Shown here: positions 8,011-17,113 of the stretch, one piece after another
Numbering within the stretch: position 1 is the stretch's first letter
Layout: each line of letters opens with the position of its first letter
DNA from: an uncultured Pelagibacteraceae bacterium
Lineage (GTDB): Bacteria; Pseudomonadota; Alphaproteobacteria; Pelagibacterales; Pelagibacteraceae
Direction: 5' to 3'
Length of the DNA: 64,000 nt
Assembly: GCA_902592375.1 (NCBI GenBank)
Contig: CACJEG010000001.1
Span: 273,103 to 337,102 of the forward strand
Position numbers and translations under genes: made by a program
The notes under the pieces: model-generated
The model's database searches: none
What the model was told of the DNA's origin: nothing
Seen by the model: only the letters and a program-made list of their open reading frames with translations

Positions 8011-8948
8011 AAATAGGATTTATTGGTTTAGGTAATGTTGGAGGAAAACTTGCGGGAAGTTTATTAAGAAATAACTTTGATCTTACAGTAAGAGATTTAG
8101 ATGAAACTTTAACAAATTCTTTGAAAGACTTAGGTGCTAAAGTTGCAAAATCTCCAAAAGAATTAGCTGAACAATCCGATTTAATCATTACCTCTCTTCC
8201 TTCTCCTGAGGTTTCTGCAGAAGTGATGGAAAGTGAAGATGGAATTCTAAATGGTTTATCAGAAAAGAAAATTTGGCTAGAAATGAGTACCACAGACGAA
8301 AATGAAGTAAAAAGACTTGGAAAAAAAGTAATAGAAAAAAAAGCTATCCCTTTGGATGGACCTGTGAGTGGTGGATGTCATAGAGCTGCAACAGGTAATA
8401 TTGCTATATTCGTGGGTGGAGAAAGAAAAGCATTTGAAAAAATTTTACCTGCATTAACTGTTATGGGGAGAAAAATATTGCACACTGGTGAGCTTGGTAC
8501 AGCAAGTGTATTAAAAGTAATTACAAATTATCTAGCATCTGCACATTTAGTTGCATTAGGTGAGGCTTGGACTGTAGCAAAAAAATCTAATTTAGATTTA
8601 GCAAAAACTTACAAAGGGATTGCTATTTCCTCTGGTAATTCATTTGTGCATGAAACTGAAAGTCAGGTTATATTAAATGGATCTTATAATATAAATTTTA
8701 CAATGGATTTGGTTTTAAAAGACACAAGTCTATTTGACAATCTTGCAAAAAAACTGAATGCTCCTTTAGAAATTTCTCCACAAATAGTTGAAATTTTTAA
8801 AGATGGTCAAAAAAAATATGGTTCGAGAGCTTGGTCATCAATGATTGTGAAAAGGATGGAGGATTTAAATAATATTAATTTTAGAGCTAATGGTTTTCCT
8901 GATGAGTTGGTTGATAATGAACCTGAGGAAAAAGGATATGAAATTTAA
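8007..8948 (+). CDS. NAD(P)-dependent 3-hydroxyisobutyrate dehydrogenase-family oxidoreductase
   Basis: A 313-aa beta-hydroxyacid dehydrogenase. The Rossmann motif GLGNVG is at residues 7-12, the substrate loop DGPVSGG at 117-123, and the catalytic Lys170 with Asn174 in the KVITN context. The fold covers HIBADH, tartronate semialdehyde reductase and related 2- or 3-hydroxy acid oxidoreductases, so the exact substrate is not determined. A good Shine-Dalgarno (AAGAGGA) lies in the end of the EamA gene, and the start overlaps that gene. The adjacent aldehyde dehydrogenase suggests consecutive oxidation of an alcohol and an aldehyde. Confidence 0.85.
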   Translation: MKIGFIGLGNVGGKLAGSLLRNNFDLTVRDLDETLTNSLKDLGAKVAKSPKELAEQSDLIITSLPSPEVSAEVMESEDGILNGLSEKKIWLEMSTTDENEVKRLGKKVIEKKAIPLDGPVSGGCHRAATGNIAIFVGGERKAFEKILPALTVMGRKILHTGELGTASVLKVITNYLASAHLVALGEAWTVAKKSNLDLAKTYKGIAISSGNSFVHETESQVILNGSYNINFTMDLVLKDTSLFDNLAKKLNAPLEISPQIVEIFKDGQKKYGSRAWSSMIVKRMEDLNNINFRANGFPDELVDNEPEEKGYEI

Positions 8949-8968
8949 TTAATGTGTTAAGATAAAAA

Positions 8969-10399
8969 ATGTTAGATAAAAGAAAATTTTACATAAATGG
9001 TACGTGGGTTGATCCAATTAAAAAAAATGATTTTGACGTAATTAATCCATGCAATGAAGACCCGTTTGCTGTTATTTCTTTAGGTTCAAAAGAGGATACA
9101 GATTTAGCCGTTAAATCAGCAAAAAATGCCTTTGATACTTGGAAAGAAACTAGTAAGGAAGAAAGACTCGAATTACTTGAAAAGTTATCATCAGTTTATA
9201 AAAAAAGATTTAATGAAATGGCTGAGGCTATTTCTCTTGAAATGGGTGCACCAATGGATTGGGCAACAGATGTTCAAACAGCTTCAGGGAAAGATCATTT
9301 AGATGATTTTATTTTAAGATTAAAAAATTTTAAATTTGAGGAACACTTTGATAATAAATCAAATAATCATATCTATTATGAGCCAATTGGAGTTTGTGGA
9401 TTAATTACACCATGGAATTGGCCAATTAATCAAATTGCTTTAAAAGTTGTTCCAGCTTTCGCAACTGGATGTACAATGATTTTAAAACCATCAGAAATTG
9501 CTCCTATTTCTGGAATGCTATTTGCAGAAATGATTGATGAAGCAGGTTTTCCAAAAGGTGTATTTAATTTGGTAAATGGAGACGGCGCAGGAGTGGGAAC
9601 CCACATTTCAAGCCACCCTGATATTGATATGGTTTCTTTCACAGGTTCAACACGAGCAGGAAGATTAATTTCAAAAAACGCTGCTGAAACAATTAAAAGA
9701 GTTTGTCTTGAATTAGGTGGTAAAGGTGGAAACATTGTTTTTGCTGACAGTTATAAAGATGCAGTAAGAGATGGCATTCGAAATGTAATGAGCAATTCTG
9801 GTCAATCTTGTGATGCACCGACAAGGATGCTTGTTGAAAAATCAATTTACGAAAGAGCTGTTAAAGAAGCAATAGATGAAGCAAACAAAATTAAAGTAGA
9901 TCAAGCTTCAAAAAAAGGAGATCATATAGGACCCGTAATTTCTAAAGTTCAATATGATAAAATTATAAATCTTATTGAAAGTGGAATTTCTGAAGGTGCA
10001 ACTCTTGCAGCAGGTGGGCCTGAGCTACCAAACGGTTTGAACAAAGGATACTTTATCAAACCAACTATCTTTACAGATGTAACTAATGAAATGAGAATTG
10101 CTAAAGAAGAAATTTTTGGACCTGTGTTATCTATAATTCCATTTGAAACTGAGGATGAGGCAGTCAATATTGTAAACGATACTTCTTATGGTCTTGGAAA
10201 TTATTTACAAACTGAGGATAGAGAAAAAGCACACAGGGTTGCAAAAAAATTAAGATCAGGCTGTGTTTATATTAATGGAAATGGAGCAGATGCCGGAACT
10301 CCATTTGGTGGTTACAGACAATCAGGTAATGGGAGAGAAGGAGGTGTTTGGGGCCTTGAGGAATATCTTGAAGTAAAGAATGTTACTGGTTGGAGTTAA
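8969..10399 (+). CDS. NAD(P)-dependent aldehyde dehydrogenase
   Basis: A 476-aa aldehyde dehydrogenase superfamily enzyme. The catalytic Cys281 lies in NSGQSCDAP, the general-base Glu248 in LELGGK, and the cofactor-binding segment ITPWNWP at 146-152. Length is standard. It follows the hydroxyacid dehydrogenase by 20 bp, so the pair is probably co-transcribed. Candidate substrates are the semialdehyde or betaine-type aldehydes formed in solute degradation by the neighbouring enzymes. Its 3' end overlaps the convergent GBBH-like gene by 17 bp. Confidence 0.88.
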   Translation: MLDKRKFYINGTWVDPIKKNDFDVINPCNEDPFAVISLGSKEDTDLAVKSAKNAFDTWKETSKEERLELLEKLSSVYKKRFNEMAEAISLEMGAPMDWATDVQTASGKDHLDDFILRLKNFKFEEHFDNKSNNHIYYEPIGVCGLITPWNWPINQIALKVVPAFATGCTMILKPSEIAPISGMLFAEMIDEAGFPKGVFNLVNGDGAGVGTHISSHPDIDMVSFTGSTRAGRLISKNAAETIKRVCLELGGKGGNIVFADSYKDAVRDGIRNVMSNSGQSCDAPTRMLVEKSIYERAVKEAIDEANKIKVDQASKKGDHIGPVISKVQYDKIINLIESGISEGATLAAGGPELPNGLNKGYFIKPTIFTDVTNEMRIAKEEIFGPVLSIIPFETEDEAVNIVNDTSYGLGNYLQTEDREKAHRVAKKLRSGCVYINGNGADAGTPFGGYRQSGNGREGGVWGLEEYLEVKNVTGWS

Positions 10400-11534
10400 C
10401 CAAATTTTTTAAATATCTTAGTCTTCCAATAATTTCATCTCGATCCATGTAATAACCTTGTAAATGTCTATGTCCAGAGTTTGGATCATATTCGGTTCTA
10501 CCATGTAATAATCGTCTATTGTTAAAAGAAAAAATATCACCTGGTCCTAATCTAAATTTAATCTGGAATTGATCGTCATGAAGCAAATTTCCAAATCGGT
10601 GATGAGCTTTGTAAACTTTATCCATCAAATCAGGATGACAGTCTAAAGCATCCATGGTTGCAACACTAAATCGTATATCATGGTAATCGTTATCTTTTGT
10701 TAGAGATATCGCGGGTGCGTAATAACTTCTTACAGACTCTTGTGTATAATCCATGTCTCTAAATTTTAAGTGAACGTTTACTAGCGTATCAAATATTTCT
10801 TTATCATTTTTTCTCAAATAATCCGCTACTGCAAAGCCATCTACGGCGGACGAGTCTCCTCCAGTTGCAGAATTTACTAAACAATGAAGAAATTGATATC
10901 CAGGTGGTGTTTCAAACCATGGTAAATCCATATGATTTCTTAAAGCATGCGCTGTGTAAGCTGAATTATTTGGTTTAGGAATGTTAATTACTTCAAATGG
11001 TGTTTTAAAAAAAGTTTCTCTGGTATGGCTAATTCTATTTAAAATTTTAAAGCCAGAATTATTTTCAGTTGGAGCATTTTTTACTATAGCAATTCCAGTA
11101 TGATGTAAAAGTTCTAACCATCTGACAAGCCCTTCATCTGAACTCATAATTTCATCATGTTCAATCTCAATTGAATTCAGGTCATTTTGTAAAGAATTGT
11201 CCCAAAGTTGATATGGTGATTTATATTCTAAATTATTTTTTATTGTATAGCAGTTTTCTCTTAACCAATTTTGATCATAATAACTTACGTGGTCTCCTTC
11301 ACTCCATTCAATTTCAAGCTTGCCTTCATTATTTACTGCAAATTTTTTTGGATTAATATTGTTTGATACTTTTAAAATATTAAACATTCTATGACGTGAG
11401 TCTTTATCGTGTGCAGTTGGACAATTGTCTCTTAGCCATAAATAATTAAATTTACTTTTTTTTCCATCGCTCCAGTCAACTTCTAAATTTGTAGAATTTT
11501 TAGTTATATTTTTAATTGTAAAATTTTGTTCCAT
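10383..11534 (-). CDS. gamma-butyrobetaine hydroxylase-like Fe(II)/2OG dioxygenase
   Basis: A 383-aa protein with the two-domain layout of gamma-butyrobetaine and trimethyllysine hydroxylases. An N-terminal DUF971/GBBH-like zinc domain (about residues 8-95, with WLRDNC at 33-38 and Cys38/His48 candidates) precedes a TauD-type catalytic domain. The iron triad is His201-x-Asp203 and His344, and Arg356 is a likely 2OG ligand. These enzymes hydroxylate quaternary-amine carboxylates; gamma-butyrobetaine to carnitine is the best-known reaction. Its stop and the aldolase stop-start junction show co-translation with the class II aldolase gene. Substrate assignment is by family only. Confidence 0.8.
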   Translation of the reverse strand: MEQNFTIKNITKNSTNLEVDWSDGKKSKFNYLWLRDNCPTAHDKDSRHRMFNILKVSNNINPKKFAVNNEGKLEIEWSEGDHVSYYDQNWLRENCYTIKNNLEYKSPYQLWDNSLQNDLNSIEIEHDEIMSSDEGLVRWLELLHHTGIAIVKNAPTENNSGFKILNRISHTRETFFKTPFEVINIPKPNNSAYTAHALRNHMDLPWFETPPGYQFLHCLVNSATGGDSSAVDGFAVADYLRKNDKEIFDTLVNVHLKFRDMDYTQESVRSYYAPAISLTKDNDYHDIRFSVATMDALDCHPDLMDKVYKAHHRFGNLLHDDQFQIKFRLGPGDIFSFNNRRLLHGRTEYDPNSGHRHLQGYYMDRDEIIGRLRYLKNLVNSNQ

Positions 11535-12265
11535 TAATTTTTATAATTTGAATGTTCTCTCTCTAATTTTCTTAATAAAGCAGCCCACTCTGTTTTTCCA
11601 TCATAATTATAATCATCAGAGTCACTCATGTTTTCCCAGAAATATGCAGCTTTTTGTTTATCTATTTCATGTTTATTTAAACCCATAGCAAGATTTTTCA
11701 CCTGAACTGAACATGCTTGCTCTAGATAATAAGCTCTGAAAAATGCTTCTGCTGCAGTTTTTCCTACTGTGTAATATCCATGATTTCTAGTAATCAAAAT
11801 GTCGTGTTTGCTAATTAGGTTTTCAAATTTGCTTCCAAATTCTTTGTCCTCAACAAATTCATAATCAATATATCCAACAAGATGATTTAAATAAACTGCA
11901 GCCTGTGAGAGATACATTAAACCCTCTTTAGTGCCACCAACTGCCATCACATCGTTGGCATGTCCGTGAACATAAAAGTTTACATCATTTCTTTTGTTAA
12001 AAATCCATTGAGCAAGATTAATACATCCATCGTTTAACCAAGGTCCGTCTGAATCTAATTTTTTTCCGTTTTGATCAATTTTAACTAAAGATGAAGCAGT
12101 AATTTCTTCATAAAACATTCCATATGGATGAACGAAAGAACAATTCTTATCTTCAACAGATCTTGCCCCTGCACATTGGTTAGCAAGGTCGGTCATGCCG
12201 TACATATGTAAAATTCTATATAGAGCAGACAACTCTAATCGCACATCTTTATCTGTTTGCGCCAT
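11534..12265 (-). CDS. class II aldolase/adducin-family protein
   Basis: A 243-aa member of the fuculose-1-phosphate aldolase/adducin family. Zinc-binding histidines are visible in YVHGHAND (His100, His102) and RNHGYYTVG (His162). Some members are aldolases or decarboxylases and others have unknown roles. Its last base overlaps the ATG of the GBBH-like oxygenase (TAATG), so the two are translated together and probably act on the same compound. It is divergent from the ProV-like ATPase gene across a 125-bp gap carrying a possible operator. Confidence 0.82.
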   Translation of the reverse strand: MAQTDKDVRLELSALYRILHMYGMTDLANQCAGARSVEDKNCSFVHPYGMFYEEITASSLVKIDQNGKKLDSDGPWLNDGCINLAQWIFNKRNDVNFYVHGHANDVMAVGGTKEGLMYLSQAAVYLNHLVGYIDYEFVEDKEFGSKFENLISKHDILITRNHGYYTVGKTAAEAFFRAYYLEQACSVQVKNLAMGLNKHEIDKQKAAYFWENMSDSDDYNYDGKTEWAALLRKLEREHSNYKN

Positions 12266-12323
12266 ATATAAAATTTTTATTTAAAAAATAAGTAAAAGCA
12301 AATAAATACAACTGTTATTTATT

Positions 12324-12355
12324 AAAACAATTATAAGTTGTATAATATTTGTTTT
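12324..12355. promoter_or_regulatory. imperfect dyad in the divergent promoter region
   Basis: The arms AAAACAATTATA and TATAATATTTGTTTT flank AGTTG; the right arm has a 3-base insertion relative to perfect symmetry. The dyad lies between the divergent aldolase and ProV-like genes and contains TATAAT, so it may combine a -10 box with an operator. AT-rich background makes chance symmetry possible. Confidence 0.3.
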
Positions 12356-12390
12356 ACATATGATGATTGTAACTGTTAGAACATTACATC

Positions 12391-13416
12391 ATGTCAAAAA
12401 TTGAGATCAACAACGTTTACAAAATTTTTGGTAATAACCCTTCTTCTGTACTGCCAATGGTAAAAGATGGTGCAACAAAAGATGAAATTTTAGAGCAAAC
12501 AGGTCATACCGTTGGATTAGATAATGTTTCGCTTAAAATTGAAGAAGGAGAAACCTTTGTTTGCATGGGTTTATCGGGATCAGGGAAATCAACACTAATA
12601 AGACATCTTAATAGACTAATCGATCCAACTGATGGCGAAATTTTAGTTGAGGGCACGAATGTAATGTCACTTGATAAAGATAAGCTCATTGAATTTAGAA
12701 GACATAAAATGAGCATGGTGTTTCAAAGATTTGGTTTATTCCCGCATAAAACAGTGATTCAAAATGTTGGTTACGGATTAGAAATGCAAGGGAAAGGTGA
12801 AGATGAAAGAAATAAAATCTCGATGGAAAAAATCGATGCAGTTGGTCTTACTGGTTTTGAAAATCAATACCCTGCTCAATTATCGGGAGGAATGCAGCAA
12901 CGTGTTGGTTTAGCAAGAGCATTAGCTACTGATACAGATATTATGTTAATGGATGAAGCTTTCAGCGCTCTAGATCCTCTGATTAGAAGTGATATGCAGA
13001 AACAATTAATTGATCTTCAAGCAGAATTAAAAAAAACAATTGTATTTATTACACACGATTTAGATGAATCATTAAGATTAGGAGATCATATTGGGATATT
13101 AAATTCTGGAAAATTAGTTCAAGTAGGAACTCCTGAGGAAATTATTATGAACCCTGCTGATGATTATGTAAAAGCTTTCGTAAAAGATGTAAACCGAGCA
13201 AAAGTAATCAAGGCAAAGATTATTATGAAAACTACTGATCAAGCTAATGACATAGATAAGTCAAACTTAATTAAAGTAAATGAAGATGAGTTTATTGAAG
13301 ATTTTTTACCAAAAATTGTTTGTTCAGATTCAAATTGTGAAGTGGTTGATAAAAGTGGAAATGTAAAGGGATACATTTCAAACCAAGAATTACAGTCTTC
13401 ATTAACAAGATCATAA
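12391..13416 (+). CDS. proV: glycine betaine/quaternary amine ABC transporter ATPase, ProV/OpuAA-like
   Basis: A 341-aa ATPase of the osmoprotectant-uptake class, with the long N-terminal lead typical of ProV (about 40 residues before the core). Walker A GLSGSGKST is at 60-68, the signature LSGGMQQR at 164-171, and Walker B LMDEAFSALD at 186-195. The DEA form, in place of the usual DEP, is characteristic of ProV. The C-terminal 70 residues look like a reduced CBS region. No ProW or ProX gene is next to it, so its membrane partner must be encoded elsewhere. Next to GBBH-like and thioesterase genes, it fits betaine or carnitine uptake. Confidence 0.85.
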   Translation: MSKIEINNVYKIFGNNPSSVLPMVKDGATKDEILEQTGHTVGLDNVSLKIEEGETFVCMGLSGSGKSTLIRHLNRLIDPTDGEILVEGTNVMSLDKDKLIEFRRHKMSMVFQRFGLFPHKTVIQNVGYGLEMQGKGEDERNKISMEKIDAVGLTGFENQYPAQLSGGMQQRVGLARALATDTDIMLMDEAFSALDPLIRSDMQKQLIDLQAELKKTIVFITHDLDESLRLGDHIGILNSGKLVQVGTPEEIIMNPADDYVKAFVKDVNRAKVIKAKIIMKTTDQANDIDKSNLIKVNEDEFIEDFLPKIVCSDSNCEVVDKSGNVKGYISNQELQSSLTRS

Positions 13417-13417
13417 A

Positions 13418-13879
13418 GTGTTATTAAAAACTTTCGAAGTAAAAAAGGAATGGGTTGATTACAACAACCATATGAACATGGCTTATTATGTGCTTGTTTT
13501 TGATCAAGCATGGGAAGTTGCGCTTGAAAAATTCAAAATGGGAGGAACTGCAGCAAAAGATCTTAATAGAAGTACTATGGTAGTTGAAACAAATACTAAA
13601 TACTTAAATGAAGTTAAAGAAGGTGAGATGGTTAATGTTAATCTCACTTATTTTGATCATGATAAAAAAAGATTACATTTAAAAATGGAGATGATTTCTC
13701 AAAAAACTAACAAACTTTCTGCATCTATGGAATGGATATCGCTGTACATAGATTTAAGCAAAAGGAAAGTCACAGAATTTGAGGAAGAAAAAATAAAAAT
13801 AATGAAAGACTTTATTGAACTAAACAAATCAAAATTTTCAACTGAAGGTCTTCTATTCACTTCTAAATTGAAGAAATAA
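13418..13879 (+). CDS. acyl-CoA thioesterase of the 4HBT hotdog family (carnitine-pathway type)
   Basis: A 153-aa hotdog-fold thioesterase. The N-terminal motif WVDYNNHMN, with Asp14 as the likely catalytic acid, is followed by the long helix YYVLVFDQAWE. The family includes thioesterases fused to or encoded with carnitine dehydrogenase (betainyl-CoA thioesterase type), which agrees with the neighbouring ProV-like and GBBH-like genes. The start is a GTG, one base after the ATPase stop. The next in-frame ATG would remove the catalytic motif, which supports the GTG. The substrate is inferred from context only. Confidence 0.7.
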   Translation: MLLKTFEVKKEWVDYNNHMNMAYYVLVFDQAWEVALEKFKMGGTAAKDLNRSTMVVETNTKYLNEVKEGEMVNVNLTYFDHDKKRLHLKMEMISQKTNKLSASMEWISLYIDLSKRKVTEFEEEKIKIMKDFIELNKSKFSTEGLLFTSKLKK

Positions 13880-13919
13880 TTAAATATTCGAAAGATTTTT
13901 TTTTTGATATAGGTGCATA

Positions 13920-14873
13920 ATGAGCGCTGATAATAACTCAAAGGGAATTCTTTTAATTATTGCTGCAATGACTTTGTTTGCAATGCAGGATTCTTTAATT
14001 AAATTTATTTTTGAAAAAGCTGCACTTTATGAGATTTTTTTTGGAAGGTATTTTGTTGCAGCAATTTTACTTTTTGGATACATCAAATTCAGAGGCCAAA
14101 AAGTTTCATTAAAAACTTATTATCCTTTTTTAACACTTGTTAGGGTTATCCTTCATTTTTTGGCTTTTTCTGCATTCTTCATTTCTTTAACCTATATGCC
14201 GTTAGCTACTGCAAATGCTTTATTTTTTTCATGTCCATTTTTTGTATCAATTTTTGCAAAATTTTTTTTGAAGGAATTTATTGGTATTAGAAGATGGTCT
14301 GCAATTGTATTTGGTTTTATTGGCGTATTCATTGTATTAGATCCTAACTTTTCTGACTTTGAGTACAAAAGTTTATTACCAGTCCTATGTGCATTTTTTT
14401 ATGCAGCTTCAATGACAATAACTAAATATACATCTGACAAAGATGACGTAAACACACAACTTTTTTATTTCTATCTAATTGCGTTAATACTTTGTGGAAT
14501 AATCTTTGTATTCATGGGAAATGGTCAATTGAACAATCCTAATTTTGACCCCACTACTCAATTTATTTTTAGAGAATGGTTTTCAAATATTGAATATACA
14601 TGGAAATTTATCTTATTTTTTGGCGTTGCTGCATCGATTGCTTTTCTTTGTATATTTTCGGCTTACATTGTTGCTTCACCATCAGTTGTTTCATTGTTTG
14701 AATATTCTTTAATTATAATGTCTATGATACCCGGTTATTTTCTATTTAACGAAATACCATCAGCTAGAACCTTTATCGGAGTTGCATGTATAATAGCAGC
14801 TGGAATTTATATTTACCTTAGAGAAAGAGTTAGAGATCAATATATTGCAACAGAAACTCCAGTAAGAAGATGA
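13920..14873 (+). CDS. EamA/DMT-family transporter
   Basis: A 317-aa membrane protein with ten predicted helices and two EamA repeats. It is longer than the EamA protein at 7.1 kb because of a loop of about 30 residues (around FMGNGQLNNPNFDPTTQF). It is a likely exporter of an unknown small molecule. Its last codons overlap the start of the following oxygenase by 4 bases (ATGA). A poly-T run precedes the start, and no clear Shine-Dalgarno is visible. Confidence 0.82.
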   Translation: MSADNNSKGILLIIAAMTLFAMQDSLIKFIFEKAALYEIFFGRYFVAAILLFGYIKFRGQKVSLKTYYPFLTLVRVILHFLAFSAFFISLTYMPLATANALFFSCPFFVSIFAKFFLKEFIGIRRWSAIVFGFIGVFIVLDPNFSDFEYKSLLPVLCAFFYAASMTITKYTSDKDDVNTQLFYFYLIALILCGIIFVFMGNGQLNNPNFDPTTQFIFREWFSNIEYTWKFILFFGVAASIAFLCIFSAYIVASPSVVSLFEYSLIIMSMIPGYFLFNEIPSARTFIGVACIIAAGIYIYLRERVRDQYIATETPVRR

Positions 14874-15838
14874 GTAAAAACTATATACCAACAATTAATA
14901 TATCATCGCTAATTAAAAATAATTTTGAAACTCAAAATGCTTTTAAAACAATTAAAGAAATTGAAAAAGCTTGTAACAATGTTGGTTTTTTTCAAATTAC
15001 CGGTCATGGAATTAATCTAAAAGAAATTAAAAAAACATGTGAGGTTGGCAATAAATTTTTTAATTTACCAGACAGCAAGAAAAGAAAATTGTCACCTAAA
15101 AAATGGAATAAAAAAAATAAAAATCTTTATAGAGGATATTTTCCTAATGATGTTAATGGAAAAGAAGGTTTAGATATAGGCGATTTAAAGGTTACAAAAA
15201 AATATTCAGCAAATTTAAATAATCAATACATAGAATTTCTTAATCTAGGTCTGTGTTTTAATAAAAACTCAATTAATATTTTAAATAAATATTTTGATAA
15301 TATTTTTAGATTAAGTGAAACTTTATTTAAAAGTGTAATAAAACTAAATAAAAAAAACCCTGATATTTCTAGTGCAGCTTTTTCAAGATTAAAAACATTA
15401 AGTACATTAAGATTTAATTATTATCCTAATCAAACAAAACCAGTAGAAATATCTAAACAAGACGGGGTTGCTCTTGGATGTGAAACTCATGTTGATAGTG
15501 GAGTGTTCACTTTACTTTATCAAGATAGAAAAGGTGGATTGCAGGTACAAAATAGAAAAACAAAAAAATGGTATGATGTTCCATTTAATAAAAAGGCTTT
15601 GGTTGTAAATACCGGAAGAGCATTAGAATTTCTTAGCAAAGGTAAATTTAAAGCAACTAATCACAGAGTTTTGTGGAATAAAAGTAAGAGACTCTCCGTT
15701 CCTTTTTTCTTTGAACCGTCCTATGATTTCAAAATGAACCACTCATTTTTAAATGGAAGCAAATTCAAAAATAATGGTCCAATTTATGAGAAATTTCTTA
15801 ACAAATCCCTAAAGAAATTTATTGAATATCAACGTTAG
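14870..15838 (+). CDS. isopenicillin N synthase-like Fe(II)/2OG oxygenase
   Basis: A 322-aa soluble oxygenase of the DIOX_N plus 2OG-FeII_Oxy architecture. The N-terminal segment GFFQITGHGI (39-48) is characteristic. The iron ligands are His207-x-Asp209 and His265, and Arg274-x-Ser276 is the RxS motif that binds 2-oxoglutarate. The family spans plant-type dioxygenases, ethylene-forming enzymes and bacterial oxygenases of unknown substrate. The lysine-rich composition reflects AT-rich codon bias. It overlaps the EamA gene start-to-stop, suggesting the exporter and oxygenase act on related compounds. Confidence 0.82.
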   Translation: MSKNYIPTINISSLIKNNFETQNAFKTIKEIEKACNNVGFFQITGHGINLKEIKKTCEVGNKFFNLPDSKKRKLSPKKWNKKNKNLYRGYFPNDVNGKEGLDIGDLKVTKKYSANLNNQYIEFLNLGLCFNKNSINILNKYFDNIFRLSETLFKSVIKLNKKNPDISSAAFSRLKTLSTLRFNYYPNQTKPVEISKQDGVALGCETHVDSGVFTLLYQDRKGGLQVQNRKTKKWYDVPFNKKALVVNTGRALEFLSKGKFKATNHRVLWNKSKRLSVPFFFEPSYDFKMNHSFLNGSKFKNNGPIYEKFLNKSLKKFIEYQR

Positions 15839-15873
15839 TAATAATAAAGTTTAAATATAAAGCGATACATAAC

Positions 15874-15924
15874 TCGTCGTTAAATTCAAAAATTTACGAA
15901 AGTGGGATCGGTCGTCTTTAAATT
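15874..15924. repeat. tandem direct repeat upstream of the LLM monooxygenase operon
   Basis: Two copies, TCGTCGTTAAATT (15874-15886) and TCGTCTTTAAATT (15912-15924), match at 12 of 13 bases and are 38 bp apart start to start. They lie in the only leader region of the following operon. They could be paired regulator sites or part of an RNA leader. Confidence 0.4.
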
Positions 15925-15943
15925 AATTTTTAAAGGAGGCTTT

Positions 15944-17110
15944 ATGAACTTTGGATACTTTTGTAACACTACTAATTGGGATAAAAAACCTTATACCCAA
16001 CTATTAGACGAAGCTAGAGAGATCACAGAATATTGTGATCAAAATAATTGGAATTCTATTTGGTATACCGAACATCACTTTAATCATGAGGGAATGGAGT
16101 CGTGCACCAATCCTCTAATGATGTGCACTGATGCTGCTGCAAGAACTAAAAATATTCGTTTAGGACAAGCGTGTAACGTAATTACATTTCACAATCCCAT
16201 AAGACTTGCAGAAGATATCGCAACACTCGACCAAATGTCAAAAGGGAGAGTTGAAGTGGGTATTGGTAGAGGAGTTTATGGTAGAGAAGCCATTAACATG
16301 AACAAAGAAGCTGACTTAAAAGACCAAGCAAAAAATTTTAGACTATTTTCAGAAACATTAGACATAATGAAAAAAGCATGGTCTGAAGACTTCTTTTCTC
16401 ATCAAGGAGAATTTTATACCTATCCATCTCCTAATTTTATTTGGCAACACGATATGAGTCCTCCAAAAGAAAATGTTGTCGATTTAAAAACAAATGAATT
16501 AAAACAAATATCTGTTTTACCAAAACCTTATCAAAAACCTTTCCCACCAATTTCTCAAGTAGTTGATGGAGAAAGATCAATTCAGTGGGCAGCAGAAAAT
16601 GGGCTTAATTCAATTATGTGGATCCCAACTGTAAAAGCTTTGAAAAAAAGATTTGAAATTTATAAAAATGCAAAATCTAAAGCTGAAAATAGAGATGTAC
16701 CACTAGGGGAAGGTATTAGTTTGGTTAGAGATATGTTTGTTGCAGAAACTATGGAAGAGGCTGAAAAAATGGCTGGAGAACATATTGTAAATTATATGAG
16801 ATGGGTTTGTCATTGGAGAGGATTGGGAAATCATATGGATCCAGATGAAAAATTACCAGAGACAAAAAATAAACTAGATTTATTAAATTATGAATTTCTT
16901 CATAAAAGAAATCTATTGTTTGGAACACCTGAGTTTGTAATTGAAAAAATAAAAGAACTTCAGCAAGAATTAAATCTTCAAAATTTACAAGTCTGGTCTA
17001 ACTTTCCAGGTATTAAACATGAAGATTGTATGAGAAGCATCAAATTATTTACAGAAGAAGTAATTCCAAATATAAAACCGATAGACACAAACATTCAAAG
17101 AGCTAGTTAG
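15944..17110 (+). CDS. LLM-class flavin-dependent monooxygenase
   Basis: A 388-aa TIM-barrel protein of the bacterial-luciferase-like family, which uses reduced FMN to insert oxygen into organic substrates. Family hallmarks are MNFGYFC at the start, SIWYTEHHF, RLGQACNVITFHNPIRLAEDIATLDQ and GRVEVGIGRG. The start is chosen at an ATG with a strong Shine-Dalgarno (AAAGGAGG); a longer frame from an upstream GTG adds 14 unlikely residues. It heads a tight operon with an AA-synthesis family protein, an alpha/beta hydrolase and an aldehyde dehydrogenase. No flavin reductase is encoded in the window, so the reductase partner must come from elsewhere. The substrate is unknown. Confidence 0.85.
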   Translation: MNFGYFCNTTNWDKKPYTQLLDEAREITEYCDQNNWNSIWYTEHHFNHEGMESCTNPLMMCTDAAARTKNIRLGQACNVITFHNPIRLAEDIATLDQMSKGRVEVGIGRGVYGREAINMNKEADLKDQAKNFRLFSETLDIMKKAWSEDFFSHQGEFYTYPSPNFIWQHDMSPPKENVVDLKTNELKQISVLPKPYQKPFPPISQVVDGERSIQWAAENGLNSIMWIPTVKALKKRFEIYKNAKSKAENRDVPLGEGISLVRDMFVAETMEEAEKMAGEHIVNYMRWVCHWRGLGNHMDPDEKLPETKNKLDLLNYEFLHKRNLLFGTPEFVIEKIKELQQELNLQNLQVWSNFPGIKHEDCMRSIKLFTEEVIPNIKPIDTNIQRAS

Positions 17111-17113
17111 TAA

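Noticed and set aside
15902..15943. GTG start for the LLM monooxygenase
   Set aside because: The family starts at MNFGYF, which has a strong Shine-Dalgarno right before it.
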